Shown here: positions 24,702 through 38,400 of the stretch, one piece after another | Numbering within the stretch: the first letter of the stretch is position 1 | How the letters are laid out: each line of letters opens with the position of its first letter | Source of the DNA: Branchiostoma floridae | Taxonomy: Eukaryota > Chordata > Leptocardii > Amphioxiformes > Branchiostomatidae | Assembly: GCF_000003815.2 (NCBI RefSeq) | Contig: NC_049994.1 | Span: forward strand, 316,233-380,232 | Length of the DNA: 64,000 nucleotides | Direction of reading: 5' to 3' | Notes under the pieces: generated by a model | What the model saw: the letters and a program-made list of their open reading frames with translations, nothing else | What the model was told of the DNA's origin: nothing | The model's database searches: none | Position numbers and translations under genes: made by a program

Positions 24702-27700
24702 CTACGGATAGTCGATGTAGAAGTCTGTACACTGGTAGTAGACGGGTGCGGCCTGCGGGTTCCGTGTTATGTACGCCACCTGTATGGTATTGATGAGGGC
24801 CCTGCCAAAGCAAATTGGGAGAGAAGTTTATACTAGGGCTGGTACCGGTACAGAAAATTCAGGTCCAGGTCCGGTTCAGGTCCAGAGGATTAGGTCCCGG
24901 TCCGGACCTGAACCTGGATCTAATTCAGTATGTGAAAACGTGTGAATGCGCAATACTAAGATCAATGGTCCATTCCGCTACAAAGAAATCTGTTTGGTGG
25001 AGTATTTGAGTCCCACTGGCTACAAGGCTAACTGCCACTATACGTTTGACTGTAAAACTTGGTAGAGATTACAATAAACTCTACTCTGCTTCGCTCTTGT
25101 TATTTTCGTCAATCTGTAATCCCCAAACATGTGAATTTCTGCCGATTAACCTCTTCATTTTCTAATAGATCTAACATCCGGTCCACCTTCCGGTCTACCG
25201 AATCTTTACAGGTCTGTTTTTTCTGGACCAGTCCAATTAGAACATCCGGTAGCGGTACCCATCCCTAGCTTATACAGTTACCTTTGTTTTTTTCATAAAT
25301 CTTCAAGACAATCAAACATACTAAAAATACTAAAATCACTGATTAACCAATTGAAGTACTGCTATAACTTCTTGAAATACGTTAGCTTAAGAAATACCAA
25401 CATAACGTTATACGATACAGAAATTCTATACATTTGTCGTCAGTAGTTGGTAATTTGTAATATTGGCGAACGCCCATGATACAGGCATGTCACACATAAC
25501 ACACAAACACATGCCTGCTCACAAACACAAACAAACACACACACACACACACACACACAAGCACATACTGACGTCCACACATATAATTGCACACAAAGAC
25601 ACGCCCACACTCACACACAAACACAAGGAACAGTACTTACCCTGTAAATTTAGGAATGGTGATGTTGACAGAGTACAGGGTAAGGGACGGTTCACCATTG
25701 TCGGGTATCTTTTCCAGCGGTGTGAATTTCCCCGTTCTGCCTGCCCGGAAACTGATAGTGAACTCTCCCTACAAAAAATAGAAAAAAGGCCTAGACATTC
25801 TTCAACCAATACAAATACAAATGAATGAATATATAATACACTTCCCTAAAGGAATCCTGTTCAAAACAGAGTATTAGACAGTTAGAATTTTCATCGAGCA
25901 GTAACTACTTTTTAAAGGTAAAAACCCGTGCCTCCAAATGAATGAATGAATGAATGAATGAAGACCTTTATTGTACAATTTTGCCCAACCGGGCTAAGTA
26001 CAGGTCACAACAAGTCAGGATATATACATACATAAAAGTGTCACAAATCTAGTCTAACACAAAAGTTCGGCTTCTTCTCGCTTCTTGGTAATAGTGAAAA
26101 TGTAGGACTGTATGGGTTTCGCTATTGTCGGTTTGTCAAAACGCATGAGAAATATAAACTTGTCAGTGCTACTCATGTGTCTAAAATGAGGGAATCTACT
26201 TTCTATATAACTAAATAGAGTATTTCTATCATTCGCATACATATCGCAATCAACAGTGAAGTGCACTTCATCTTCTACCATGTTTGAGGTACAAAATTGG
26301 CAGACGCTTTGTTCTAGCCTATCTCAAGCAACGTCGAGATTATTGACCAAGAACCACGTAAGGCCCACAGAAAGATCAAACAAGCAGTTCACATCGAGTT
26401 GGAAGGTGCCCAAGTCCTACGTATCTCTACTCCGCAAGGAGGCAGGGTGAGGGGCAGAAGATCCACGCAAGTCTCGACCTAGTTCTCGCAACTCTCGCGA
26501 GAACTAGGCCACTCCGTGAGCAAGATGGACTGATAGCCATCGAAAATTTGGAAGTACGTGTGTTTACATTTAAAAGGTAGTCACTGCATTATGAAAATTC
26601 TATTAACTGTGTGCATACGTGACTAATGAATCAAAACTGCATTAAAGATTAAAAATTTTGTGAACATTGATAAATGCTTTAAAGTTGTAACACAATTCAG
26701 TGTTGTGCATTTTATTCAGATTGAGGCCCAAACCGTGTTGGTCATACTTCGTAAGAATGATAGGATAGGACGTCCCGTCCCTTGGATAGGACATAAGATG
26801 GAGGTCCCGTGTCTGGGGAGAGCCATACTCCTGACACGCTAAAGAACCCACAACACGTGCGATGATGCGGTGTGAGTGGCTCAAAACCTACAGTCTCTTG
26901 GCCGCACATGGGGCAATAATTGTCGTATTGAGGTCACCTGAGTGGCGCCGAATGGCAGCTCGCACCAGACCCTTGTGATTCAGCCCCGCCTATTGTAAGC
27001 TCCTCGCAATTCAGCCCCTGGTTGCCAAGAGAGAGTAGTCGGCCCACCCAATAACAATAAAAAATAACGATACTGTACCGGAGATGATGGGTTATAATGA
27101 TCCAGGTTCTTCTGTATCGTCACGGTTTGACTGGTCCCTGTCCTGTTAACAACGGTGAACACAACAGTTATACATCGAATATAACCCGTAACTAAATGGA
27201 AAATTGATCATTCTTTTTTTAATCATTCTTTTTTTCCAAACACAAGGTACAAACATAGAACAATAATACTGAAAGGACATGTGGAACACAAAGAAATATA
27301 AATAAAACTAGAAAACAATCAGGATAACTCATAGCAATGAACACATTTGGCTATAACAAGGAAATGATAAATTGAAGCTGTATTATCTGTCAGTCAGTCT
27401 ATACAGACTATGACACTTATCTACGCAAAAAGAGTATAAGCCAAAGAGACGACTGTATTAATAGCATGTTATTCACTAAAGCTATTTCCCCCCATTGATC
27501 AATGTGTTTATTTATTTCATCTTTAACATAGTTATACATATGATCAAACCCGTAAAGAATTTGAAAATTAATAATTCTTAATTGACAATGAAGACATAAA
27601 ATCCCCTTCAACAGGGCAGTTCTGACTAATTCACATTAAAAAAACAGCAGTTATTTGATCCCTCCTCCTCCTGTTATTTGACAACATTTATGCGTAACGT

Positions 27701-29354
27701 TGTAAGTCACTCATGTAACGTTATGTGGCCGAATTCTAGACACCGCGTTATCTGTGAGCAGCGACACCTAACAAGTTATAGCTGCAATGCAATGCAGACT
27801 AGTCGGAATTGAATATCATGACGAAGGTGACAGACTGTCACCAAAACGTCGGTTTCGAATAAGAATAAAGAGTCGTAAGTCGTTATTCATCTGATATTAC
27901 AAGGGAATAAGTCAGATTTTCAATGCAATACTTATTTTCATGACAATTGAACGAATAGTTAGTTGTATCTGGTAGTTATACTTACAGAAAGGCTATAGTT
28001 GCCTTTTTGGGGGGAGCTGGCCTCTGTCCACAGGGTCCACTAGTCAGGCCACAGTCAGGAGATCCTGAAACACAAAGACAACAGCATTCGTCATCGAAGG
28101 TAAACATCTAAACATATCATGTTACTACCAATTTTATTCCAAAAAGTCGCTGTTTTAGAGGTAAAGTACATACCTTAATTTTTCGATATCTCACAGCACA
28201 TTTTGATCACGGAGAATGACCCAGTCTCAATCTCGCGAGAGAACACGAGAATAGGTCAGGCTTGCGTGAATCATCTGCCCCCCCCCCCCCCCGAGAAGGG
28301 GTAGGTAGGACTTGGGCAGCTCCCGACCCTCATTTTGGTTCATATGTTGAATATATAATGTATTTTGTAACATTATGGTATTATTTATTTTGTCCAGATT
28401 TGATACTTGAAAATTCAAGATGGATATAACGGGGGGGGGGGGGACCAAAGTCCGGTAAGGTCCAATGTCCGGTAACGTTTTAAAAATCATTGTTGCGGAG
28501 ACATGCATGGGTAGCTGCGCATGATAAGTACAACTAGTTATGGGCTAAACCTTGTTGTAAATAACTGCAAAGCGGAAGTATGTGTTGAAGTTCGTAAGTC
28601 CCAGTAGATAAAGATCGAAAAAATTGCACAAGTTTCACGCCTTCCGTACAGGCTGACGAGGGAACTTGCTGAGAACATGGTCTTCGAAACTGTTGAATTA
28701 TACTTCGTACAATGCATCATGTGATAATATGTCACCACATACATGAAGGTTATTTATTAAACTTTCCATTGAAAACACAGATGAGTCTTGTCTTTGTCTT
28801 TACCTTGGATAATCGGAGCTAAAATGATGACCACTGTTTCCACTCCATTGTGGCGCGCCATTTTGAGTACATAGAAGACTCCATTCAATAAGTCGTAGCA
28901 CAGTCACGATACGTCAAATCGAGCTATTATATGTGTCCCCGTGATCTAAAAGAGTCAGGCAAGCGTGTGTAGGTCAGTTGAGATTTCAAAAAGTAGTTCA
29001 AGACGAGATTCGTTTCGTCAAAGTTGACCTTCTAAGTACTCATTTTGGCGAGCGTACCTCGTGTTTTACGGTCTGCATGGGGGTTTCCAGGTGACCGATG
29101 TGATACTTCCGGATCAAACCAACTACCCAAAACAAAACACGCAATACTCTACCAATGATTACCGATTGAGTACCCTCAGTTTGGAGAATCGTATGTATCT
29201 CAGTCAAAACACTTTAGACAGCTTAATTAAACAGACCAGATCTAGGTTTTATCAGTTATCTTATTAAACCTTATTGGTTCATCCCAACTGACCCGAGACT
29301 TTGCACTACAAGTGACCGAATGAAAGTTTTACCTCTGAATATTATCTGTCATAT

Positions 29355-29392
<38 letters not shown>

Positions 29393-29413
29393 AGAAGTTC
29401 CACAGATCTACCA

Positions 29414-29474
<61 letters not shown>

Positions 29475-32400
29475 TCATATAACTTAACTGTATTTGAACC
29501 AGAATTCTGGAAAAGCCTTAAAGCTATTCCGACGACACTGTATCATTCAAATGATACAGGGTAATACACAATGTGCATACAGCGATCTATGGGGTGTATC
29601 ATTCAAATGATACAGGTTAAGATACAAGCAACTGGTTAAACATTCAAAGGACAAACTCCATGGGAAAGACTAAGCTATTCCGACAGTGTATCATTCAAAT
29701 GATACAGGGTAATATACAGCGATCTAAAGGGTGTATCATTCAAATGATACAGGATAAGATACAAGAATCCCAACTGGTGCAACATTCAAAGGACAAACTC
29801 CCCGGGAAAGACTATTATATATGATACAGTTGTAGAAAGGCGCTGTTCCATCCATATTAACCTCCTTTAATAACAGAAAGTTTCGACTGGCGGGAGGACA
29901 ACTGTGTCAATTTATAAGACGCAGTTGTAGAAAGGCGCTGTTTTATCCGTATTACCTCCTTCAATGACAAAGTTTCGACGGGAGGACAACTGTCAATTTA
30001 TATGAACGAATGTTACACCTTCAGGATTCTTGTATCATTTGAATGATTCACCCACTAGATTGCTGTATATTGCCTTGTGTCATTTCAATTATGCACTGTT
30101 GGGATATCTTAGTTTTTCCCTCTGTCCTTTGAATGTTACACTTTTAGGATGCTTGTATTTTAACCCGTATCAATTGAATGATATACCCTTTAGATCGCTG
30201 TATATTACCCTTTCTCATTTGAATGATTCGGCATATGTTCGTCTTTCCTTCTGTCTTTTTGTTTGAACCTTTATTCATTCACGAGAAGCTCAAATCGGCC
30301 AGCAGGCCGCGGAGGTCATGAGGTCATGAGGGAGGTCAGATAAAATATAATAGAAATACAGATTACATTGAGTACTAACAAATCCATCAACCTATATCAC
30401 TACACATTAGAGCTGGGTACCGGTACAGAAAATTCAGGTCCGGTTCAGGTCCATGTCCTTTGAATGCTACACCTATGCTAGGATTATGCTAGGATTCTTA
30501 TATCTTAACCTACATCATTTGAATGATACACCCTCTAGATCGTTGGATATTATTCTGTATCATTTGAATGATATACTGTCGGGATATCTTGATTTAATTG
30601 ATTTGATTTATTTTTTTTGCACAATTTTTAAAAAAGATAACACAAATTAAAGGATGAAAGGACGTGCAGGGGGAGAACAGATATTTTGATTCAAACTATT
30701 CCAACTTTGCGGGCATTTGAACTTGGCGTTTTTACTTGGATCTGATTTAGGTTGTTCCACTGTCCAGTGCTGTAGTGATAGAAAAGGCCATAGAATTGCT
30801 TTGGTACACAAGAACTTGTTTATTGTTTTGTGGACGAAAAGACAACTTTGTAGTTTGTTTATATCATATATAGTCATTACTTTTAGATTATAAAAAAAGA
30901 TTCAGAAGGGAATGTGTACGAGACAACTTAGTCTTAGTCTTTCCCTCTGCCCTTTGAATGTTGCACCAGTTGGGATTCTTGTATCTTGATAACGTGTATC
31001 ATCTGAATGATGCACCCTTTAGATCAATGTATATTCCCCTGCGTAATTTGAATGATACACCCTCTAGATCGCAATATATTACCTGTTTCATTTGTATGAT
31101 ACACTGTCGGAATAGCTTAGTCTTTCCCTTTGTCCTTTGAATGTTGCACCAGTTGGGATTCTTGTATCTTATCCTGTATCATTTGAATGATACACCCTTT
31201 AGATCGCTGCATATTACCCTGTATCATTTGATTGATACACTGTCGGAATAGCTTAGTCTTTCCCTTTGTCCTTTGAATGTTGCACTAGTAGGGATTCTTG
31301 TATCTTATCCTGTATCATTTGAATGATACACCCCTAGATCGCAATATATTACCTGTTTCATTTGAATGATACACTGTCGGAATAGCTTAGTCTTTCCCTT
31401 TGTCCTTTGAATGTTGCACCAGTTGGGATTCTTGTATCTTATCCTGTATCATTTGAATGATACACCCCTAGATCGCAATATATTACCTGTTTCATTTGAA
31501 TGATACACTGTCGGAATAGCTTAGTCTTTCCCTTTGTCCTTTGAATGTTGCACCAGTTGGGATTCTTGTATCTTATCCTGTATCATTTGAATGATACACC
31601 CCTACATCGTTGCATTTGAATGATACACTGTCGGAATAGCTTAGTCTTTCCCATTGAGTCAGCTTTGAATGTTGCACCAATTGGGATTCTTGTATCTTAA
31701 CCTGTATCATTTGAATGATACACCCCTACATCGTTTCATTTGAATGATACACTGTCGGAATAGCTTTAAATTGGCACAGCTGTCCTCCCGCCGAAGTCTT
31801 AAACTGTTCCTGTAACTTCTTGTTGTAAAGGAGGTTGTCTCTTTCACCGCCTAAGTCCGTCGGTTTATGTGCATGGTTTCATGCGCTTCTACCGACAGTG
31901 TGTCCCGGAAACAGATGCGTTTTACTTTGTGATCGGGTACCGCAAAACCCCCATGTGGTGCGTATTTCAGCCGGAAACATGGCGGCTAGAAACATGGCGG
32001 CTTCCGAAAAATCTGAGTTAGGCCAAACTTTGAGGTGGTACCCGTCAATCTAGTAAAAGTCTAATTCATCTTGTGAGGTACACAAGGTTCTCTGAGCCTT
32101 CATCGTTACGTGGACATATTTGATGACCTGATTTGACGAATTGTAACTGTGTTACGACTGACTGAATGGAGTCTTCTATGTACTCAAAATGGCGCGCTAC
32201 ACCATCGCTGCATCCGCCATTTTGACTAATCACGTGATTCTCGTCATGTGATCATTCGAACGTAACACAAGACGACTCGCAGCTGTTCGGAACAACTCAC
32301 AACACAGCTTCAAGTTACGTGCAGTTTTGCGCTTTTCCGCATGTCGTCGCGGTAAGTTGACATCTCTGGATTATTCCTTGGACGTTTCCGTTTGTATAAG

Positions 32401-35400
32401 TTATATTTTGACAACGAAACATGTGATACGGGAACGAAAACATAAAAATTCTCACTATACATGACTTCTCGTTCGATTGAATGCCCATATTTAATTCGAA
32501 CTCCACAAGGTTAAAGAATTAATCGCGTATTATTATCGTAATTTGTTGAGTACAAGTTGAAATACTTAAGTCGTGTTGGCCATGAGCAAACAAGTAAACA
32601 AACAAGTAAACAAACAAACAAACAAAGAGGTGCATTTTCTTTTTAATATCTGATTGATGGTGTATTATTTGGGAAGGGAAATCTCAGTTCATAAACGACA
32701 TTTGTCTCATTGTCAGATGGCGTCAAGGAGGAAAAAATATAACCAGGAAGACATGGATAGAGCTCTACAAGCATTGGAAGAGACAGACGAACACACACTC
32801 AATAATACAGCAAAGGAATATGGTATTCCTCAATCAACACTGCATGACAGAGTAACGGGCAAATCGAAAGAAAGGATGGGCAGACCCTCCATCCTCTCAC
32901 CAGAGGAGGAGGGGGCCCTCGTGGTCTATGCCAAGTATCTGGCAGAGAAGGGGTTTCCCCCTACAGTCAGGGTGATCAAAGCCCTTGCTTTTGAAGTGGA
33001 GAAGAAACGTGCCAAAGGAAGGGGAGAAGAACCTCGCTTCAAGGACTCCGGCCCCGGGAAGAGATGGTGGAAGGGATTTAAAGGCCGCCATCCCGACCTC
33101 AGCTTAAGGTCACCAGATCAACTCGACAAGGAAAGAGCGGCCTTTTCCACAGCCGGCGTAGTCTTTGAACACTTCGAACGACTGGAGCAAATTCTGACGG
33201 ATGCAAAAGCCAAGGACAAAAGACCGCATGTTATCTACAATGCAGACGAAACTGGCATGGATTTGTCGGCTAAAGTGTCCAAGGTCATTGTTCCCAAGGG
33301 CTGGAAGAGATCTCCGTCACGACGAGTCGGTGGCCGTGACCATGTGTCGGCACTTGTGTGCATCTCAGCGGCAGGGCAGACAGTGCCGCCCATGATCATA
33401 TATAATAAAGCGTTTCCGGGGGGGAAATACACTGAGGGCGGACCGGCTAACGCATTGTACGCTTACTCCGACTCAGGTTTCATTGATGATGAGCTGTTCG
33501 AGAGATGGTTCAAGCTATCTTTTCTCAAGCACTGCACAAGCGACAGGCCAGTAATCCTTATCCTGGATCAGCACTACAGTCATATCACGCTTAGAGTGCT
33601 AGAGGATGCAATTCAAAACGACGTTATAATCTTAGGTCTCCCCCCTCACACGACCCACTTCCTCCAGCCCCTTGATGTGAGTGTGTTCGCGCCACTCAAG
33701 AAGAAGTGGGCCATGACCCTGGAAGTGATGCAGGCAGCGAACACCTCATTTCATGTTACAAAACGGAACTTTGCTAACATATTTAGTTCAGTTTATGACA
33801 ACGCCATCAATCCTGCCATCATCAAGACATCGTTTGCAAAAACGGGAATTTATCCATTTAATGACGAGGCCGTCGATGACAAATGGATCCGAATGTCTGC
33901 AGCGGAGTTGGGGGAGTCAACTTCCACCACGGCGACTCCAACTGCCGCGTCATCCACCACGGCAACTCCAACTGCCACGGCCACGTCGTCCACCACGGAA
34001 ACTCCAACTGCCACGGCCACGTCGTCCACCACGGAAACTCAAACTGCCACGGCCACGTCGTCCACCACGGAAACTCCAACTGCCACGGCCACGTCGTCCA
34101 CCACGGAAACTCCAACTGCCACGTCGTCCACCACGGCGACTCCTTCCGCGATGACTCCAACTGCCGCTTCTTCTTCTCAACAGGACAGAACACCTGCCAG
34201 TGCTTCCAATACTGCTTGCCCAACATGTAATGCGGCATGTACAGTTTGTAACCCGCTGCAAAGTCCGTTGATTCAAACTCTCATCCCACCGGAACTGCAT
34301 GATATCCTCATCCCAATACCACCAGCAAAAAAGTCATCACGCTGCAATCTCAACAGACGACTGACTGGTAGAGTGTTAACGCACTCTGAAGTAATGGAAG
34401 AGATGCGGTTGAAAGAGAAAGAAAAGAAAGAAAAGGAAGAAAAGAAAGAACGAAGGAAAGAAGAGATGAAGAAGAAACGCGAGGAGAAGGAGCAGAAAGA
34501 GTTGGAAAAGAGGCTGCAGAAAGAAAAGAAACAAGCCGAGAGTGTAAAGAAGTTGGCAGAAAAGGAAGAGAGAAAACGAAAGAGACAGGAGCTTGCGGAG
34601 GCAAGGAAGAAACAACGCATAGAAGGGAAAGAAAACCAGCGCCCTACTAGGCCACGAGACGTAAGAGTACGTATCAGGCACATGTTTTTTTCCATATTCA
34701 ATATCTAATCTTTCAAAATGTTTTTCCCAGTTCGATAATGTTTATCATTTCGGACAATCCGACTCAATTGATGGAGGTATTCTGGTTCATTTGCTATATA
34801 CATTTGCTATATTCAGAATTTTGGATTGTAATAAGAGTGTAGCGAACACAGAAACAATAGAATACGTGGTCTTGTGAGCATAACTACATATATCTATAGT
34901 TCTCTTTACTATGATCTTAGTTATGAATGATGTCTATGTTTTAGTTATAAATGAATTTTTTCTCGTCGAATCAGTTTTACTTTCATGGTTTGTTGTTATA
35001 CTCGGCCACAGGAAGGTTCCAGTCGTAGCCGTCCCGTGAAGCCGCCGTCGTGGTATGCAGAATACGAAATGGGCCAGGGAGAAGATGAAGAAGCAGAGTA
35101 AAGAAGATTCTAGTGTACCCTTAAATCCACACGATTGATAGCGTTCCTCTTACGCCTATGATCGGTTTACAGAATTGAAAACTTCAATTTTTGGAGTAAA
35201 GATTTTGCTGTTTGTAGACCGTATTCGCTTGTTCAGTAGGACTGCAAGGTCGTCAGAATTCAGTACGGGGAGTTTTGATCTTCTGTATCTTCGTCTGTAA
35301 CAGTTCCAAGTTCTTATCTCAGCTATGATAGAAATTTAAGATGAACAAATTCACAATGTTCGTATGTGCACGGATCTATACATGGAACCGTTTCCGCCTT

Positions 35401-38400
35401 TCACCGTAAACGTGTAACGTTACATCCTATCACTACCAGTGCCCTCAGTGCGGCGAAAACTGTTATTATCGTATCGTTTAGCTATCTATTTCATTACATC
35501 GAAAAATGTTTAAGATATACCTGTTAACAAAAGTTTGTATTAATGTTCTTCCACTACGAGCAAAATACTGAGGCGTTTGGGCGTAACGGTAGGTTTCAAG
35601 CGTAAGATTCTGCAGGTCAAATAAACAGACTGTCAGATATACTGTTACCGTAGACTCTCACTAGTGCGAGTGTTCAGTGCTTTATTTCTTCGGTAAATAT
35701 CATTATAGGGCTGGTTTTTCAGACGTTAGCCTAAAAAGAAAAGACAGAAGGCAGACCACAATTGTGGCGGCGTGTGTGTCATGCTAAAACTAGTAACAAA
35801 ATTTCCTAAAGCCGTCTCTTGACAGTCAGCAATATTACGTGCTAGAAGATAACATCAAGTACCATAATTGCAGACTGTCGTTGTTGATCAAGAAGATCGT
35901 TACGTACCTGGGACATCCTCATCTTCAGACCTGACAAACGTGCTCACTTGACGTTTCTGTCACAGTCAAATAGTCAGTCGCAAGGATGGGAAAATGACTA
36001 GTCGGCTGGACGATGACAATATGTACACACGAACTACTATTTATCTACCCCTTTTTTATTCATTTACTCACCTTAGTTTATCTCTTTAATTTTTGAAATG
36101 TCATATATTATTAAGTTTTTATGCACCGTCAGGAGTTGAAACAATATGCAACATCAACGAATGAATTACTCTTACTCTAGTCCCCTTTTTAAAAAAATGT
36201 AAATGTCCCGAGCCACTTGTAAACATACCTTGACGATACCAATCGTCTCGGTGCAGGTGTAGCACGCGGGATACAACAAACGTTTGAAAGCGATTAAAGG
36301 TTGTCAGTAACTAAAGCTAAATGATTCTTCCTACATTGCGTATTTAAGACACATAACATTTCTTTATTCCTGCAACAAACATCTGAGCCATGGCTGAGAC
36401 AATAGTGGCAACCGTACCACCCCCCATCGCAGTGCTGTTTGCTCTTGGTATAGGCCGATGACCCGTGTTATCACCTTACAGTTTCCGCCGGGTCAGCAGT
36501 TTGCATGGAATTTTACAAACTGTAGTCCACTCATCATAGTTACTCACTTTGTTATAGCTGTAGCAGGCCCGAAAGAGATCGACCCAAAGGCAAGGTTATT
36601 GGAACATAAGAACAGATCTGCCGCAGGCCCACAGGACGATGTTTTTCATGACTTTATTTTGATCGCAGCTATCGTGAGTGTATCGGCGTAATGAAACAAA
36701 TGGACCATGTATGTAAATTTCGGAACAGTGTAGTAATGTTTTGTGTTATTTTGCGCACATGGGATAATCAAACGTAGCCAGAAATGACTTCTTAGTTACA
36801 TTACCGGAGTTTGGACCCCCTTTTTGTGCTGGAACGTTCCACTGGAACGCGAGCCAAAAACCTTCCGTAAGTTTTGTGTGTGGCCAAACCACAGTGCGGA
36901 ACGCTACCGTTAGATGAACTATATGTCTGTACAGCTTAAGCCATAGTTATATAGCTGTTAGAAGATGTAAGTTTGTTTTTGATGGGTTCAAGGTAAAATT
37001 GACAAGGACAAAAGCCATGCGCATTCACTTAGAACAGTTACCGGACTTTGGACTCCCCCCGTTAAGATGGCGAAGCCCAACTGGTATCTTATATATGCAT
37101 GACGTCATTTTGACGTCATCAATGTTGATATTGGCAACATAAGTCGTAATAAACATTATTGTTCCGTTATCTGCACTTGTTAAATTTTTGTAACATACCT
37201 TGAAGTTTTCTGGGAATACTCCAATTTCACTGTTCCAGCCAATCAGGTCAAATTGATGATGTCATAATTACGTAATATTACGTCACTGTTAATAGTTCGT
37301 TTTAGAATTACAGTTGTCAGAAGAGGTGGGCCTCAAAAGCCCTGTAACGGTCTAGAGATTGAGGGTCGGAACTCACGTTGTTCTGAAGACGAATGAGTTT
37401 ATTGGTAAGACAAGACAAGAGTACAAGTAAAAGTAAACGTGACCTACCTTTACGATCGGCGTTCTCTAACTGACTAACCAACTTTCAAAGTATAAACTGA
37501 CTCATTCGATATTCTACTTTTGCCAACGGCACGTGCTCGGCCACCCGTGGATCATATGCTCTCACCACGTAACCCCCCGCGCGGCCGGCAGGTGCCGTGG
37601 CTACTTTCTAAGTATATATATATATATATATATATATACTGTTACAGCCCGGTCTGAATATGGTTAAGAATTGCCAGGAATAGAAAAGAAATTTCCTTCT
37701 GACGGCATTCCGGCTCATTCTTGCTCTCCTGTTCTTGCTTTACACCACACGCGTACCACCCCCAATTATGATACTAAATAGAGCCCCTGGATCTTTTGTT
37801 ATCTCTATATACTCAAGGCTGTGCCCTACTTGTTCACTGTCCCTTGAACTCTGACAAAACCCCATTTTCTGTCATTAAAAATAATACCGTGGCACTGAAC
37901 CAGCCTGATTTGATCACGGTTGATTGAGACAGTTCTGAAAGTTCACTAACAAGGGAATAGAAAACAAATGTTGGGAACGTAAGTTAAAATTGTGATTTGG
38001 GGATACTAAAAAAAGGCCCTGGATACTTAAAAGCTCCTGGTTGGTATCTCTATTACCCCCTCACATTAGGCGCGATTCGATCGGACGACGAGTCTTCGAG
38101 CTCTAATTTACGAGGAGGCATGACCCTGACGCCGACGAAGAAATGGCAGAGTTCCCCCTTCCCGTCAGGGTCATGTTTTTTATGTCATAACTGGACCGCC
38201 GTAACGTTCGATACAGGTGTTCCGGACCGTGTGCTAAAAAGCTGTATCACACAGAATTCGAGGTTGTATCACACAGGCTTCCATCTAATAATTCGAACGT
38301 ACCCTGCCCACGCCAAGTGTGGTGCGGTCGAAAGATCGAATACCTGATTCGGACGTTGGAACATTGCTGTTGTAACATTTTTTGTTCGAGGGCACCAAAT

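Larger units (their letters stand above)
23205..27160. repeat. Segmental duplication, copy 1
   Basis: Shares ordered landmarks with 45150-48990 in the same orientation. These are CCTACCGTCAGCTGAC, ACAACTGTTA(C/T).TAACGTT, CTTTGCTGAACGTT.ACCTTTCATT, a tRNA-like SINE, exon 5, a hAT-type element, a CA repeat, exon 4, the CTCGCGAGA palindrome element and exon 3. The hAT element sits in different places in the two copies, so those insertions are independent. Confidence 0.8.
28830..32200. repeat. Long inverted repeat with outward-facing ends and palindrome-rich interior
   Basis: The reverse complement of 28850-29110 resembles 31910-32200. Shared words include GAATGGAGTCTTCTATGTAC, CTCAAAATGGCGCGC, GATTTGACG and AAAACCCCCATG. 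The interior carries the repeated GTATCATT-TG-AATGATAC motif in opposite orientations on the two sides and a long TA microsatellite. Similarity stops at GGCGCGCYAC on both sides. It may be a foldback transposon. Confidence 0.7.

Noticed and set aside
33850-34300. Several long frames opposite the transposase gene
   Set aside because: Shadows of the Thr-rich minisatellite and the Lys/Glu-rich tail of the real frame.
37320-37640. Possible LTR end
   Set aside because: No paired LTR, primer-binding site or gag-pol frame was found.
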